Source of the DNA: Novosphingobium naphthalenivorans NBRC 102051 | GTDB lineage: Bacteria > Pseudomonadota > Alphaproteobacteria > Sphingomonadales > Sphingomonadaceae | Assembly: GCF_001590985.1 (NCBI RefSeq) | Contig: NZ_BCTX01000036.1 | Span: forward strand, 1 to 50,657 | Reading direction: 5' to 3' | Length of the DNA stretch: 50,657 nucleotides | In this document: positions 8,100 through 17,039 of the stretch, in pieces | How the letters are laid out: every line of letters begins with the position of its first letter | How positions within the stretch are numbered: the first letter of the stretch is position 1 | Position numbers and translations under genes: made by a program | Notes under the pieces: model-generated | What the model saw: the letters and a program-made list of their open reading frames with translations, nothing else | Databases searched by the model: none | What the model was told of the DNA's origin: nothing

Positions 8100-8131
8100 G
8101 CCAGCGAGGATATCGCCCCCGCTCAGGGACC

Positions 8132-8244
8132 CGAAGCCTTACGGCTTCGCGCCCGTCGCGGGGCCGATGCGGAGCCACGAGTGTGGCTCCGGCCTCCTGC
8201 GCGTGGCTACGCCATGCTCGTCGCTGGGCCATCCCTGCGGGATG
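8132..8244. repeat. Cluster of four short perfect hairpins
   Basis: In 113 bases there are four consecutive small hairpins: CGAAGCC/GGCTTCG (8132-8138, 8143-8149, loop TTAC), GGAGCCAC/GTGGCTCC (8171-8178, 8183-8190, loop GAGT), a CGTGGC/GCCATG stem near 8200 with one G.T pair, and CATCCC/GGGATG (8230-8235, 8239-8244, loop TGC). The 3' end of a minus-strand gene (ends at 8207) overlaps part of it. Confidence 0.7.
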
Positions 8245-8515
8245 ACTTGGTATTCGTGGGAGTACCCGGCTGGGACGAGGTGCTTGCCTCCGGGAGGGCG
8301 CGAAGGGCGCTCACGGCAGCCGCGCCGCCACACCGGACCGCGGCGACAAGCAGGTCGCGAAATTCCCGTTCGGTGAGGACCTCGACGGGCAGCTCGGTGA
8401 CGATTTCGGCGTATTTGCCGCGCAGGGCGCGGCGGGTCTTTTCCACCTCTTCGGCCATCATGCGCTGGCGTACTTCGAGGTCGGCGAGGCGTTCACGGTC
8501 GGTCTTCCTGGGCAT
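8207..8515 (-). CDS. Small coiled-coil hypothetical protein
   Basis: 102 aa on the minus strand. Two in-frame ATGs exist (ending at 8521 and 8515); AAGGAG stands two bases from the first but eight from the second, so the second (MPRKTDRERL) is preferred. Residues 5-45 are a charged heptad-like helix (RERLADLEVRQRMMAEEVEK), followed by a LTEREFRDLL helix. The C-terminal 25 residues are read through a run of DNA hairpins and look less protein-like. Similar small proteins occur in sphingomonads; role unknown. Confidence 0.6.
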   Translation of the reverse strand: MPRKTDRERLADLEVRQRMMAEEVEKTRRALRGKYAEIVTELPVEVLTEREFRDLLVAAVRCGGAAAVSALRALPEASTSSQPGTPTNTKSSRRDGPATSMA

Positions 8516-8642
8516 GTCCATCGCTCCTTCGATGGTCTACCCGCCGTCTCCATTATCGGCCGCCAGGAGGCGGCCTGCAATCCCTGGACGGGGAGGTCAT
8601 CATGAAATCGAAGCTTCCCCTATGTGGCACCATGATCAGCCT

Positions 8643-8731
8643 GCCGGTGTCCCACCGGCGAAAGGACAAGGCCCCCTTCGGGGGAGCCGCGCCCCTTCCG
8701 GGACGTGGCGACGCAGCGAGAAATCGCTGCG
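8643..8731. repeat. Three perfect hairpins with stable tetraloops
   Basis: GCCGGTG/CACCGGC (8643-8649, 8653-8659, loop TCC), CCCC/GGGG around a TTCG loop (8673-8684), and CGCAGCGA/TCGCTGCG closed by GAAA (8712-8719, 8724-8731). UUCG and GNRA loops are the two most stable RNA tetraloop classes, which suggests structure at the nucleic-acid level is selected. Confidence 0.7.
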
Positions 8732-8950
8732 CAAGAAAGGACGCACGGACGTGGCCGTTTTGTAATGCACCGTACGCACGGGTGCTGCGCGCGTTTTCTC
8801 GGCTTGTTCAGTGGGTTGCAGCGGGTGCCGTGTCATTCGCTGGACCGGGTTGGCGTCATACCGGTAGTATCGCGATTGAGCCTCTCCTCGCGAACCCCTT
8901 GGGCTTCCTCGTTTTTCCGGCGTGTGCCACGGCGGACAGCGGCATTTCTT

Positions 8951-8981
8951 GAGTTTTCTGCCGGTTTGCGGTAGAAAACTC
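8951..8981. other. Candidate oriT or operator: 13-bp inverted repeat
   Basis: GAGTTTTCT (8951-8959) and AGAAAACTC (8973-8981) are perfect inverted repeats; the stem extends inward by four more pairs (one G.T) to leave a five-base loop. It lies 48 bases before a ribbon-helix-helix gene and upstream of traD-traA, the usual place for a transfer origin recognised by a MOBF relaxase and its accessory protein. It could instead be only the operator of the ribbon-helix-helix protein. No nic sequence was identified. Confidence 0.45.
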
Positions 8982-9029
8982 CTGCTTCATGACATTCTAA
9001 CGCCGGGCTTCGCACAGCGGAGCAATGGC

Positions 9030-9329
9030 ATGCACAGAATAAGCGTCCGGGTGGACGACACCCTTTTCCGGCAGCTTCAGCGCCGGGCCTACGGAGCAAA
9101 CCTCACCTTGTCTGAGTTCGTCCGCCAGGTTCTGGGCGAGGCGGCCGATCCCGATGGGCGCTACATCTATTCCTCGCAGGACGAGGTTCTGGCGACTTCG
9201 ATCCAGATACTGACCTTGCTCGCGACTTCGATCGGCGCCCGCGCGCCCGAACTTCTCGAGCGGGGGATGCTCGATGCCCGCGCGATCCTCGGCGAACGGG
9301 GCCTCCTCGATCCGGAGCAGGACCGATGA
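9030..9329 (+). CDS. Ribbon-helix-helix protein, likely relaxosome accessory factor
   Basis: 99 aa from the ATG at 9030. The N-terminal 45 residues (MHRISVRVDDTLFRQLQRRA, then LTLSEFVRQVL) form a ribbon-helix-helix DNA-binding domain; the rest is helical with a LLERGMLDARAILGERG segment. Ribbon-helix-helix proteins encoded just ahead of a coupling protein and relaxase (TraY, TrwA, MobC-like) usually bind oriT and regulate the tra promoter. The gene directly precedes traD-traA and follows a long inverted repeat, which supports that role. Assignment as relaxosome component is inference from fold and place. Confidence 0.65.
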   Translation: MHRISVRVDDTLFRQLQRRAYGANLTLSEFVRQVLGEAADPDGRYIYSSQDEVLATSIQILTLLATSIGARAPELLERGMLDARAILGERGLLDPEQDR

Positions 9330-9486
9330 AGGGGGGCATGTCAGGAGGCCGGCGGCACCCAAAGCGTGCGGTTCGGTTGTCGCCGGCTGCTCCACAGTTC
9401 GGGCACGGCGCTATCCCCGAACCAGTCCAGCCGGGGCTGCGTTTCGGCGCTGAAGCGCTCCCTTTTGCGCAGGAGGGAAGGCGCTC

Positions 9487-11589
9487 ATGAGCATCTTTCG
9501 CAGCGATACCCTCGGGAGTTGGACCCGCGGAGGGCAGTCGATCGTCCATAATGTCCGCATGACCACGCAGGTCTTTTTCCAGACCGTAATGGCCGGGCTG
9601 GGATTGTGGGTGATCCTGACGGTGTGGTGGGTGCTGGAGCATATCAGCGACTATCAGCGCTTCGTGCTCCTCAAGCTTCTTGAAGCGAGTATGAAGGTTC
9701 AGGCGGCACCCGGAACAAACGACCCCGTCCTCTTCAAGACGCCCGCCGGCTATCAGTACTGGACCTCGGCCGATTGGCTGCTGGCATCGCCGATCGCGGC
9801 GAAGACACTCCATGCCTTTGAAGCCGAATGCATCCGGGGGGCCATATTGTCGGGAGCAGGTTCGCTCGTCGTGCTCGCCTGCGCCTGGTATGCCTTTACC
9901 CGCACGGGCAGGGGGCTTGGCTCGAACGAATACCTGCGCGGTGCAAAATTCGGAACGGTCAGGCAGGTCAGACGGGTGCTCTCCAAATTCGAGCGAGGAA
10001 GTTTTCGGATCGGCGGTGTTCCGGTGCCCGATGCCTTCGAACCGGAGCATATCCTGCTGTGTGGAGCCCCCGGCACGGGTAAGACGAACATCATCGTCAA
10101 GATGCTCGAAGGCATTCGCAAGGAGGGCAAGCGCGCGATCGTCTACGATACGGCAGGGACCTTCGTCGAGAAGTTCTACCGCCCGGGAAAGGACATCATC
10201 CTCAATCCGCTCGACGCCCGCACCGCGCACTGGTCGCCGTGGGGGGACGTTCCGCGCGAATATCACTACGACCAGATGGCGGAATCGACGATCCCCGACA
10301 AGGCGGGCGATCCCTTCTGGGCAAGGTCCGCGCGCGGGACCCTGGTCGCGGTCCTGAGGAAGCTTGCACGCGAAGGTGAGATGCTGGTCTCGGTGCTTCT
10401 CGACCGCCTGCTGCGTTCCCGGCTCAAGGATCTTGTCGCCTTTGCTCAGGATACCGAAGCGGCCGCATTCATCAGCCTCGAAGGGGACCGGACATCGGCC
10501 GGAATCCAGGCTGAACTCGCTTCCGTAATGCGCAGCTTCTCCTACCTCGACGACACACGCACCGGGCTATCGATCCGCGACTGGGTTACCAACGAGGAGG
10601 GAGACAACTGGCTCTTCATCACCGTCAAGGCCGACCAGCTTCCTTCCTTGCGGCCGCTCATCACCGTCTGGATCGACATCGCGATCTCGGCAATCATGAG
10701 CATGGCGCCGGATCACCGGCGTCGTCTCTACTGCGTGGTCGACGAACTCCCCACCCTGCAGAAGTTGCCGTCCCTGTCGGACTTCCTTGCCCGCGCACGC
10801 AAGTACGGCGGCTGCGGTATCCTCGGCTTCCAGTCCTACCCGCAATTGGAAGCGACTTATGGGATCCAGGATGCCGCGGCGATCACGGGCTATTGCTCGA
10901 CCTGGGTCGCGCTACGGGCGAACGACACCCCCACAGCCAAGCACGTTTCGGAAAACCTGGGGCAGGTCGAACAGATCGAGGCAAACGAAGGCATGTCCTA
11001 CGGCGTCAACGACATGCGCGACGGGGTGAACCTCTCGCGCATGCAGGTGACGCGCCCGCTCGTCATGCATACCGAGGTCACCAACCTGCCCAATCTCTCG
11101 GGGTATTTGCGCTTCGGCCGGGACCTGCCGGTGGTGCGCTTCAAGGACAAGTTCAATTCCTTGCCGACGATTGCCCAAGGCTTTGTGGAGCGTAACGATC
11201 CTCCCCTGCGCGACGGAGAAGGTGCTGCGATCATTGCTGCCCTGCGGGCGGCGGAGAAACCAGATGCGTGCTCCGAACCCGGTGAAGCGGGCACTGCGAA
11301 TGGCAAAGCAGAACGGCGTGAGAAGCGACGCAATCCAGGCGGGAAGTCCGGCGATGCAGGTGGGCAGCCTGATCTATTCGAGAACGCCCCTCCTTCGGAT
11401 GGCCTGCCTTCCCCCGAACCTGTTCCGCCCGTGTCGCCGGATAACGGCGAGGTGGTCCCGGACGGCAATCCGGACCAACCACGCGAAGTGCAGGACTTCA
11501 CACTCGGCGCGAAGCGCGGCCGTCCGCGTATCGAGATCAATGTCTATAATCGTTCTGGCGGACCTTCGCGCAAGGCCCGGCCGGCATGA
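9487..11589 (+). CDS. traD: Conjugative coupling protein TraD (VirD4-type)
   Basis: 700 aa inner-membrane ATPase that links the relaxosome to a type IV secretion channel. Two hydrophobic N-terminal segments are visible (around residues 25-50 and 115-135). Walker A is GAPGTGKT at residues 193-200 and Walker B ends in the VVDE motif with Asp419. The C-terminal 130 residues are low-complexity, charged and proline-rich, as in TraD tails. GGAGG lies upstream of the ATG. The last codon overlaps the relaxase gene by four bases (ATGA), so both are one operon. The type IV secretion genes themselves are not in this window. Confidence 0.93.
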   Translation: MSIFRSDTLGSWTRGGQSIVHNVRMTTQVFFQTVMAGLGLWVILTVWWVLEHISDYQRFVLLKLLEASMKVQAAPGTNDPVLFKTPAGYQYWTSADWLLASPIAAKTLHAFEAECIRGAILSGAGSLVVLACAWYAFTRTGRGLGSNEYLRGAKFGTVRQVRRVLSKFERGSFRIGGVPVPDAFEPEHILLCGAPGTGKTNIIVKMLEGIRKEGKRAIVYDTAGTFVEKFYRPGKDIILNPLDARTAHWSPWGDVPREYHYDQMAESTIPDKAGDPFWARSARGTLVAVLRKLAREGEMLVSVLLDRLLRSRLKDLVAFAQDTEAAAFISLEGDRTSAGIQAELASVMRSFSYLDDTRTGLSIRDWVTNEEGDNWLFITVKADQLPSLRPLITVWIDIAISAIMSMAPDHRRRLYCVVDELPTLQKLPSLSDFLARARKYGGCGILGFQSYPQLEATYGIQDAAAITGYCSTWVALRANDTPTAKHVSENLGQVEQIEANEGMSYGVNDMRDGVNLSRMQVTRPLVMHTEVTNLPNLSGYLRFGRDLPVVRFKDKFNSLPTIAQGFVERNDPPLRDGEGAAIIAALRAAEKPDACSEPGEAGTANGKAERREKRRNPGGKSGDAGGQPDLFENAPPSDGLPSPEPVPPVSPDNGEVVPDGNPDQPREVQDFTLGAKRGRPRIEINVYNRSGGPSRKARPA

Positions 11590-14549
11590 TCCATCCCCGC
11601 CGTCTCAAGGGCACTTCGGGCAATATCGCGCGCTACTATACGGTGGGCGACTATTACACCAAGGGTGGTGCCGAGCCCAGCCAATGGGGAGGGCGCCTCG
11701 CGCCCGAGCTTGGGCTTGAGGGCAAGGTCGATCCGCATGTCTTTGCCGAACTGCTTGCCGGGCGCGTGGCGGGCCAGCAGCTTGGCCGGCATCGCGGGGA
11801 CGGGGAGATCCAGCACCATCCCGGATGGGACTTCGCGGTCAATGCGCCCAAGTCGGTTTCGATCATAGCGCTCGTCGCGGGCGATGACCGGATCATCGCC
11901 GCACACGAACGCGCAGTGACCACGGCTCTCTCCTATCTGGAAGAACATGCTTCGCTCCGCCGGCGCGAGGACGGTGAGATCATCCACGAGACAACCGGAA
12001 GACTGCTGTTCGCCCGTTTCACCGAGCATGCGAGCCGGGACCTTGACCCGCACCTTCATACGCATGTTGTCGTCCTCAACATGACCAATCGTGAAGTGGG
12101 CGGCCCCATGGCGAGCCTCGAGACCCGGGCCATGTTCGCCGAGCAGATGGTGGCGGGACAGGTCTACCGCAACGAACTCGCGCGGGACCTGCGTGAACAG
12201 GGCTTCGAAATCGAATTCGATCCGCGCCGGGGCCTCTTCGAGATCGCTGGCGTGCCCAAGGACTTCATCCGCGACACCTCGCAGCGTTCCCGAAAGATCG
12301 ATGCTCACGCCCAGGAACATGGCCTGGCAGGGCAGGCCGCGCGCAGGGCCTCGTTCTACGAAACGCGCGGAGCCAAAGTGAAGGTGGGGCTCGGCGACCT
12401 GAAAGAGCAATGGGCCGAGCGCGCAAAACCTTATGTGAAGGATCTGGCTGACCTTGGTTCCCGAGCGGCAGAACGGGAACGAGAGGGGCTGCAGCGCGAT
12501 CCTATGGCAAGCCGGCGCGCGGCCCTGTTCGGGATCCGCCAGGCAGAAACCCGCGAGGCCGTCTCCAACCTGGGCTCACTCTACCGTCATGCGCTGGCAA
12601 GCCATGTCGGGGAGGTCCGTCTCGCCGAAGTGCGGCCACTCATCGGTGAGCATGAAGCACGGCGCAAACTGTTCGCGGTGCGCGAGCCGACCGGCGATCA
12701 TCCCCTGACCCGGGGGCGCACAACGCGGCGCAGTGCACGCCTCGAGCAGGCCTTGTCGCGCGAACTCGCCCTTGCACTGGATGATGGCCGGCCCATTGCT
12801 TCGTCCGATCGCCTGCTGGCACGGCTCGAACACGCAGGGCTCAATCCGGCGCAAGAGCAGGCGCTGGTCATGCTCGCGTCGTCGCGCGATCGTGTCATGG
12901 GTCTCCACGGCGTCGCCGGTGCAGGCAAGTCGACCTTGATGCGAACGCTTGCCGAGGCGGCCGAACCTGGAACGCGCTTTCTTGCTCTGGCGCCGACGTC
13001 CTCGGCCGCCGCCAATCTAGGCGACGGGGCACGCGTTGATGCCAGAACCGTGGCCAGCCTGTTGGCAGGCGGCGGGCACGGGATCACTCATACCCACGTC
13101 CTGCTGGTCGACGAGGCGGGGCAACTGGGGAACCGGCAGGCTCAACGCCTGCTCCAGATAAGCCGGGAGACAGGCGCGAGGCTCATCCTGCTGGGGGACA
13201 ACCGGCAGACTGGCGCGATCGAGCAGGGCAAGCCGTTCTGGCTCCTTCAGCGCCTGGGACTTCCGACTGCGGAGCTGACGGAATCGATGCGGCAGGAAAC
13301 GCGCACGATGAAGGCCGCGGTGACCGAAGCCCGGGCAGGAAACTACGCCGCCTCACTCGAAAGGCTCGACAAGGTGGTGAGCGGGGCAAGCGCTGAGCGC
13401 CTGGCGAGGGGACTCGTCGAGGAATGGACCCGGCTGGGGCCGGAGACGCGCGCGACGACCAATATCCTCGTGCTCGAGAACGAAACGCGGCTCCTGGTCA
13501 ATGCAAAGATCCGCGAAACCCTCAAGTCTGAGAGTGCGATTGCGGCCGAGGATACCCGCCTCTCGGTGCTCACCCCCGCAGGCATGACCGCCCAGGAAAA
13601 GCACTTCGCGCGCTTCTATTCTGGTGGGCAGGTTGTCACTTTTGCTCGCGATTTGGCCGGTCCGGGCATCGCCCGCGATACCGAGTACCGGGTGGCCGGT
13701 CTCAGCCAGGATGCCAATGGCAGACAGGTCGTTCGCCTTGTCGATGAGAATGGCCGGATGATCCGGTGGGATCCGCGCCTGGGGCAAGCGCGTCACGTCA
13801 ATGTGTTCCACCGCCAAGAGCGTGATCTTGCGCAAGGCGACCGCATCCAGTGGAGGCTCGTCAACCGCGAACTGGACCTGAAGAATGCCGAGCGCGGTTC
13901 GGTCGAGAAGCTGGAAGGGAGCCTGGCCACCATCCGCTGGGACCGCGGGGAGCGCGTCCAGACCATCGACCTATCCCTGCACAAGACCTGGGACCACGGT
14001 TATGCCGAAACCGTCTATTCCGCGCAGTCGAAGACCTATGCGCGGGTCTATGTCCTGGCGCCGGTCAATTCCGCACTGGTCAACGGCCAGAACTACTACA
14101 CGGCGATCACCCGCGCGCGTCTTGGCGTGAAGCTCTGGACCGAAAACGAGAAGAAGCTGGTCGAGAAGTTGGAAGCGCGATCCGGGGAGAAGACTTCGGC
14201 GCTGGAAGGGCTCGGCCGGCTCGATCGAGATGCCGCGCGCGCTCTTGGCGATCGTCATGCGGGACGCCTAGCGCAGGCGCGTGACGATCAGCAGCGCTTG
14301 CGACAGGACCGGCGCGACCAGCTGCTGGAACGCCAGCTTGATCAGCGCCGCTCCTCGGAGGGATTGAGTGAGCATCTCGCAGAAGGTGCGCGCGGCATTG
14401 CGGAAATCATGGATCGTATCCTGAAAGCGGCACTTGATCGCCGTGCCAGCTCCGGGCGCCGTCATGTTGATTCGGGCAGGAGCCAAGCTTCACCGCCCGC
14501 CGATCAAGATCACCAGAAATTCAACGATCGATCCGGTTTTGACCGCTGA
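11586..14549 (+). CDS. traA: MOBF relaxase-helicase (TraA/TrwC type)
   Basis: 987 aa. The N-terminal domain is a MOBF transesterase: paired tyrosines at Y17-Y18 and Y23-Y24 for strand cleavage, and the metal-binding three-His motif at H156, H158 and H160 in DPHLHTHVV. A RecD-like helicase follows, with Walker A GVAGAGKST at residues 442-450, a LLVDEAGQL Walker B, and the C-terminal YTAITRAR motif of superfamily 1 helicases. The tail (about residues 860-987) is a charged helical region rich in Arg, Asp and Gln. It nicks and unwinds plasmid DNA for transfer. Shorter than F TraI, similar to TrwC-size relaxases. All catalytic motifs are present. Confidence 0.93.
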   Translation: MIHPRRLKGTSGNIARYYTVGDYYTKGGAEPSQWGGRLAPELGLEGKVDPHVFAELLAGRVAGQQLGRHRGDGEIQHHPGWDFAVNAPKSVSIIALVAGDDRIIAAHERAVTTALSYLEEHASLRRREDGEIIHETTGRLLFARFTEHASRDLDPHLHTHVVVLNMTNREVGGPMASLETRAMFAEQMVAGQVYRNELARDLREQGFEIEFDPRRGLFEIAGVPKDFIRDTSQRSRKIDAHAQEHGLAGQAARRASFYETRGAKVKVGLGDLKEQWAERAKPYVKDLADLGSRAAEREREGLQRDPMASRRAALFGIRQAETREAVSNLGSLYRHALASHVGEVRLAEVRPLIGEHEARRKLFAVREPTGDHPLTRGRTTRRSARLEQALSRELALALDDGRPIASSDRLLARLEHAGLNPAQEQALVMLASSRDRVMGLHGVAGAGKSTLMRTLAEAAEPGTRFLALAPTSSAAANLGDGARVDARTVASLLAGGGHGITHTHVLLVDEAGQLGNRQAQRLLQISRETGARLILLGDNRQTGAIEQGKPFWLLQRLGLPTAELTESMRQETRTMKAAVTEARAGNYAASLERLDKVVSGASAERLARGLVEEWTRLGPETRATTNILVLENETRLLVNAKIRETLKSESAIAAEDTRLSVLTPAGMTAQEKHFARFYSGGQVVTFARDLAGPGIARDTEYRVAGLSQDANGRQVVRLVDENGRMIRWDPRLGQARHVNVFHRQERDLAQGDRIQWRLVNRELDLKNAERGSVEKLEGSLATIRWDRGERVQTIDLSLHKTWDHGYAETVYSAQSKTYARVYVLAPVNSALVNGQNYYTAITRARLGVKLWTENEKKLVEKLEARSGEKTSALEGLGRLDRDAARALGDRHAGRLAQARDDQQRLRQDRRDQLLERQLDQRRSSEGLSEHLAEGARGIAEIMDRILKAALDRRASSGRRHVDSGRSQASPPADQDHQKFNDRSGFDR

Positions 14550-14580
14550 TACCATTGCTCAACCGTGAGGGAGTTCGCAC

Positions 14581-15096
14581 ATGACCACCAATTTCCTTGG
14601 GTCCACGCTATTCGGGCAGGCGCCTCGGCTTTGGCTGCCCGCGTCGGCGTTCATGCTTATTGCCACGCCGGTGCATGCCGCGGTGCGTAAGGCCGATGAA
14701 GCCCGTATTGCCGGTTGCATCCACGACGCTGCTGCGGGCCGTCCCTGGCTTGAAAAGACCCTCTGGGGCCTGCGCGATCAGGAGGCGGGCTGGATCGGTG
14801 CCGAGGTCCGCAACACCAATGGCACGTATGATCTTGGCCCCTTGCAGATCAACAGTTGGTGGGTGCCGAAGATTGCACAGCTAATGGGCAGGTCAGGCCC
14901 TGAGGTCCGCAATTGGCTCCGCTTCGATGCCTGTTTTAACGTGGAAGCGGCCCGCTGGATATTTCTCGCGGCGCTGCGTGATACAGGAGACTTTTGGCGG
15001 GCGGTCGGGGTCTACCACAGCCCGACAGCCTGGCGGCAACGACGCTATTCGCTGAGCGTGGCGAAGCGCATGCAGCAAAGATTTGGCAAGGATTGA
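14581..15096 (+). CDS. VirB1-like lytic transglycosylase, 3' end at IS junction
   Basis: 171 aa with a probable signal peptide (hydrophobic stretch ending in an AxA-like PVHA site near residue 34). The SLT-type fold is shown by the catalytic Glu in a RDQEAGW motif and the NTNGTYDLGPLQIN motif. Such enzymes open peptidoglycan for assembly of conjugation machinery. GTGAGGGAG precedes the ATG. The stop codon TGA at 15094-15096 is the first three bases of the left end of an IS3 element, so the natural C-terminus may have been cut; what remains contains the whole catalytic domain. Confidence 0.85.
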   Translation: MTTNFLGSTLFGQAPRLWLPASAFMLIATPVHAAVRKADEARIAGCIHDAAAGRPWLEKTLWGLRDQEAGWIGAEVRNTNGTYDLGPLQINSWWVPKIAQLMGRSGPEVRNWLRFDACFNVEAARWIFLAALRDTGDFWRAVGVYHSPTAWRQRRYSLSVAKRMQQRFGKD

Positions 15097-15187
15097 ATAG
15101 CCCCTAGTTTTCTAGGGTCCGGACCCAATAACTGGATTCCCACCACGACAGGATTGTGATTCATTGCCTCTGCGAGGAGGCGGTGAG

Positions 15188-15613
15188 ATGTCTGATTTCT
15201 TTTGGTTTTCCGATGCACAGTGGGCTCGGATCGAGCCGCTTTTGCCAACGGATGTTCGCGGCAAGCCACGCGCGGATGATCGTCGAGTGTTGAGCGGGAT
15301 TGTCCACGCGCTTCGCTGCGGCGGTCGCTGGGCGGACTGTGCTGACGTCTATGGTCCGAAGAAGACGCTCTACAATCGGTTCGTCCGCTGGTCGGAGCGC
15401 GGCATCTGGGAAGGCATTTTCAGCGCGCTGGCGGGAGCCGGCGGCGCTCCAGATCGACTGTTCATCGACAGCAGTTGCATCAAGGTCCACCGCTGCGCCG
15501 GCGGTGGAAAAGGGGGGCCTTGGCTCATGGTATCGGCCGCACCAAAGGCGGACGCAACACCAAGCTCCATGCCGTCTGCGACGCGAAAGGCCGCCCCGTC
15601 GTCCTGCTCCTGA
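15188..15613 (+). CDS. IS5-family transposase, first frame
   Basis: 141 aa. Starts MSDFFWFSDAQWARIEPLLP, the usual start of this group; the first catalytic Asp is in the LFIDSSCIKVH motif. GAGGCGGTGAG precedes the ATG. After the sequence AAAAGGGGGG at 15508-15517 the protein similarity moves to the -1 frame, so the full transposase is probably made by ribosomal frameshifting; the last 30 residues of this frame are out-of-phase sequence. Confidence 0.8.
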   Translation: MSDFFWFSDAQWARIEPLLPTDVRGKPRADDRRVLSGIVHALRCGGRWADCADVYGPKKTLYNRFVRWSERGIWEGIFSALAGAGGAPDRLFIDSSCIKVHRCAGGGKGGPWLMVSAAPKADATPSSMPSATRKAAPSSCS

Positions 15614-15942
15614 CGCCCGGCAACGTCCACGATTGCAAGGTCGCGCAGCTTTGCATCGAGGCGATGCCGCCATCCACCCAACTCGTCGCCGACAAGGGCT
15701 ATGACAGCCAAGCTCTGCGCGAGTGGCTCGACAAGCGCGGCACCGAGGCCGTTATCCCGCCGCGCAAGAACCGCAAAATCCAGTACGACTACGACAAGGC
15801 CATCTACAAGCAGCGCAACGTCATCGAGCGCATGTTCTGCCGCCTCAAGGACTGGCGCCGCATCGCCACCCGCTTCGACCGCAATGTCAAAAACTTCATG
15901 GGCGCCATCGCCCTCGCCGCCGCCGTCATCTGGTGGCTGTAA
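15475..15942 (+). CDS. IS5-family transposase, second (-1) frame
   Basis: Overlapping frame that supplies the C-terminal DDE half: HGIGRTKGGRNTKLHA, LLLTPGNVHD, the second Asp in VADKGYDS and the Glu in RNVIERMFCRLKDWRRIATR. It has no good start of its own and is expected only as the frameshift product with the preceding frame. Both catalytic halves look intact. Confidence 0.75.
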   Translation: MHQGPPLRRRWKRGALAHGIGRTKGGRNTKLHAVCDAKGRPVVLLLTPGNVHDCKVAQLCIEAMPPSTQLVADKGYDSQALREWLDKRGTEAVIPPRKNRKIQYDYDKAIYKQRNVIERMFCRLKDWRRIATRFDRNVKNFMGAIALAAAVIWWL

Positions 15943-16031
15943 CGAGTCATCGTGTAATTGCGGCTGCTTCCCTCGGACCTCGGTAGAGGCGCACACTTCT
16001 GGTTGTCGAATCCTGAAGGAAGGAAGCAGCC

Positions 16032-17039
16032 ATGAAGCATTATGCCGGACTGGACCTGTCGATGGAAACCACGCAGGTCTGCATTGTTGACGAAAACGGC
16101 CGAAAGCTTGTGTCGGAAAAGGTGGAGAGTTCTCCGGAGGCGATCGCCGCGATACTGAAGCGCGATGGCCCCATCGAGCGTGTAGTGATCGAGACGGGGC
16201 GCATGTCGCCGGCGATCTGTCTTGGCCTGCGCGAACTCGGCGTGCCGATCGTGTGCATCGATGCCCGGCAGGCGCACCAGAGCCTGAAGGCGATGAAGGC
16301 GAACAAGACCGACCCGCATGATGCCGCTGGGCTCGCGCAATTGGCGCGGACGGGGTTCTACAAGGAGGTGCACGTCAAATCCCCGGCAGCCCATGGCGTG
16401 CGCAGCGTGATCACCGCGCGTAGCCACTTGGTCGAAGCACGTGTCCGGCTCGACAACACGATCCGCGGTCTTTGCGCCACGTTCGGCTATCGTCCCGGTA
16501 CCGGTCAGGGGAAGGCATTCCTCGAGCGCATCATGCAGGCTGCCCACATTCCCGGCTTGGGCGAGGCCATCGCGTCCCTGCTGGCGGTACGCGCTGAACT
16601 GGTCGAGCAGATCAAGGCCATGGATTGCCGGCTGCGCATCATCGCCAGCCAGTCGCAGGCCTGCGAAATCCTGATGACCATACCTGGCGTGGGCGTGCAG
16701 ACATCGGCCGCCTTCGCAGCTGCGGTCGATGAGGCGGGGCGCTTCCGACAATCACGCAATGCCGGCGCCTACTTCGGCCTAGTGCCCAGACGCCATCAAT
16801 CGGGCGAACTCGACTGGACGGGCCGGATCACCAAGCAAGGCGACGGGACCGTGCGCAAGTTGTTGTATGAAGCCGCCAACTCGATCCTGACCCGAAGCCG
16901 GGAAACCTTCGCGCTCAAGACGTGGGCTATGAAGATCGCCAAGCGTCGCGGCCTGAAGAAGGCCCGTGTCGCCCTTGCTCGCCGCCTTGCGGTCATCATG
17001 CACGCCATGCTTCGCGACGGCACTTTGTTCCAAGCATGA
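16032..17039 (+). CDS. IS110-family transposase (DEDD type)
   Basis: 335 aa; GGAAGGAAG is just before the ATG. The N-terminal RuvC-like DEDD domain shows GLDLS (Asp7), the Glu in VIETG and the acidic pair in KTDPHDA. The C-terminal Tnp_IS116/110/902 domain carries IPGVGVQTSAAF and a NAGAYFGLVPRRHQSG segment with the serine used for recombination in this family. Complete and apparently functional. Confidence 0.93.
   Translation: MKHYAGLDLSMETTQVCIVDENGRKLVSEKVESSPEAIAAILKRDGPIERVVIETGRMSPAICLGLRELGVPIVCIDARQAHQSLKAMKANKTDPHDAAGLAQLARTGFYKEVHVKSPAAHGVRSVITARSHLVEARVRLDNTIRGLCATFGYRPGTGQGKAFLERIMQAAHIPGLGEAIASLLAVRAELVEQIKAMDCRLRIIASQSQACEILMTIPGVGVQTSAAFAAAVDEAGRFRQSRNAGAYFGLVPRRHQSGELDWTGRITKQGDGTVRKLLYEAANSILTRSRETFALKTWAMKIAKRRGLKKARVALARRLAVIMHAMLRDGTLFQA

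Larger units (their letters stand above)
8516..9029. other. Gene-free spacer with hairpin run and oriT candidate
   Basis: 514 bases without a convincing gene. It contains three perfect hairpins at 8643-8731 and a long inverted repeat at 8951-8981 (both listed separately). The stretch 8740-8940 shows no recognised element. The base composition drops in GC towards 8940-9000, as expected for a promoter or transfer origin. Confidence 0.55.

Noticed and set aside
8132..8731. Hairpin clusters as CRISPR array or REP elements
   Set aside because: Stems and spacings are all different in sequence; there are no repeated units, so neither fits.
8981..8990. TCCTGC after the inverted repeat as an RP4-type nic site
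   Set aside because: The relaxase here is MOBF, not MOBP, so an RP4-like nic motif is not expected; six matching bases are not enough.
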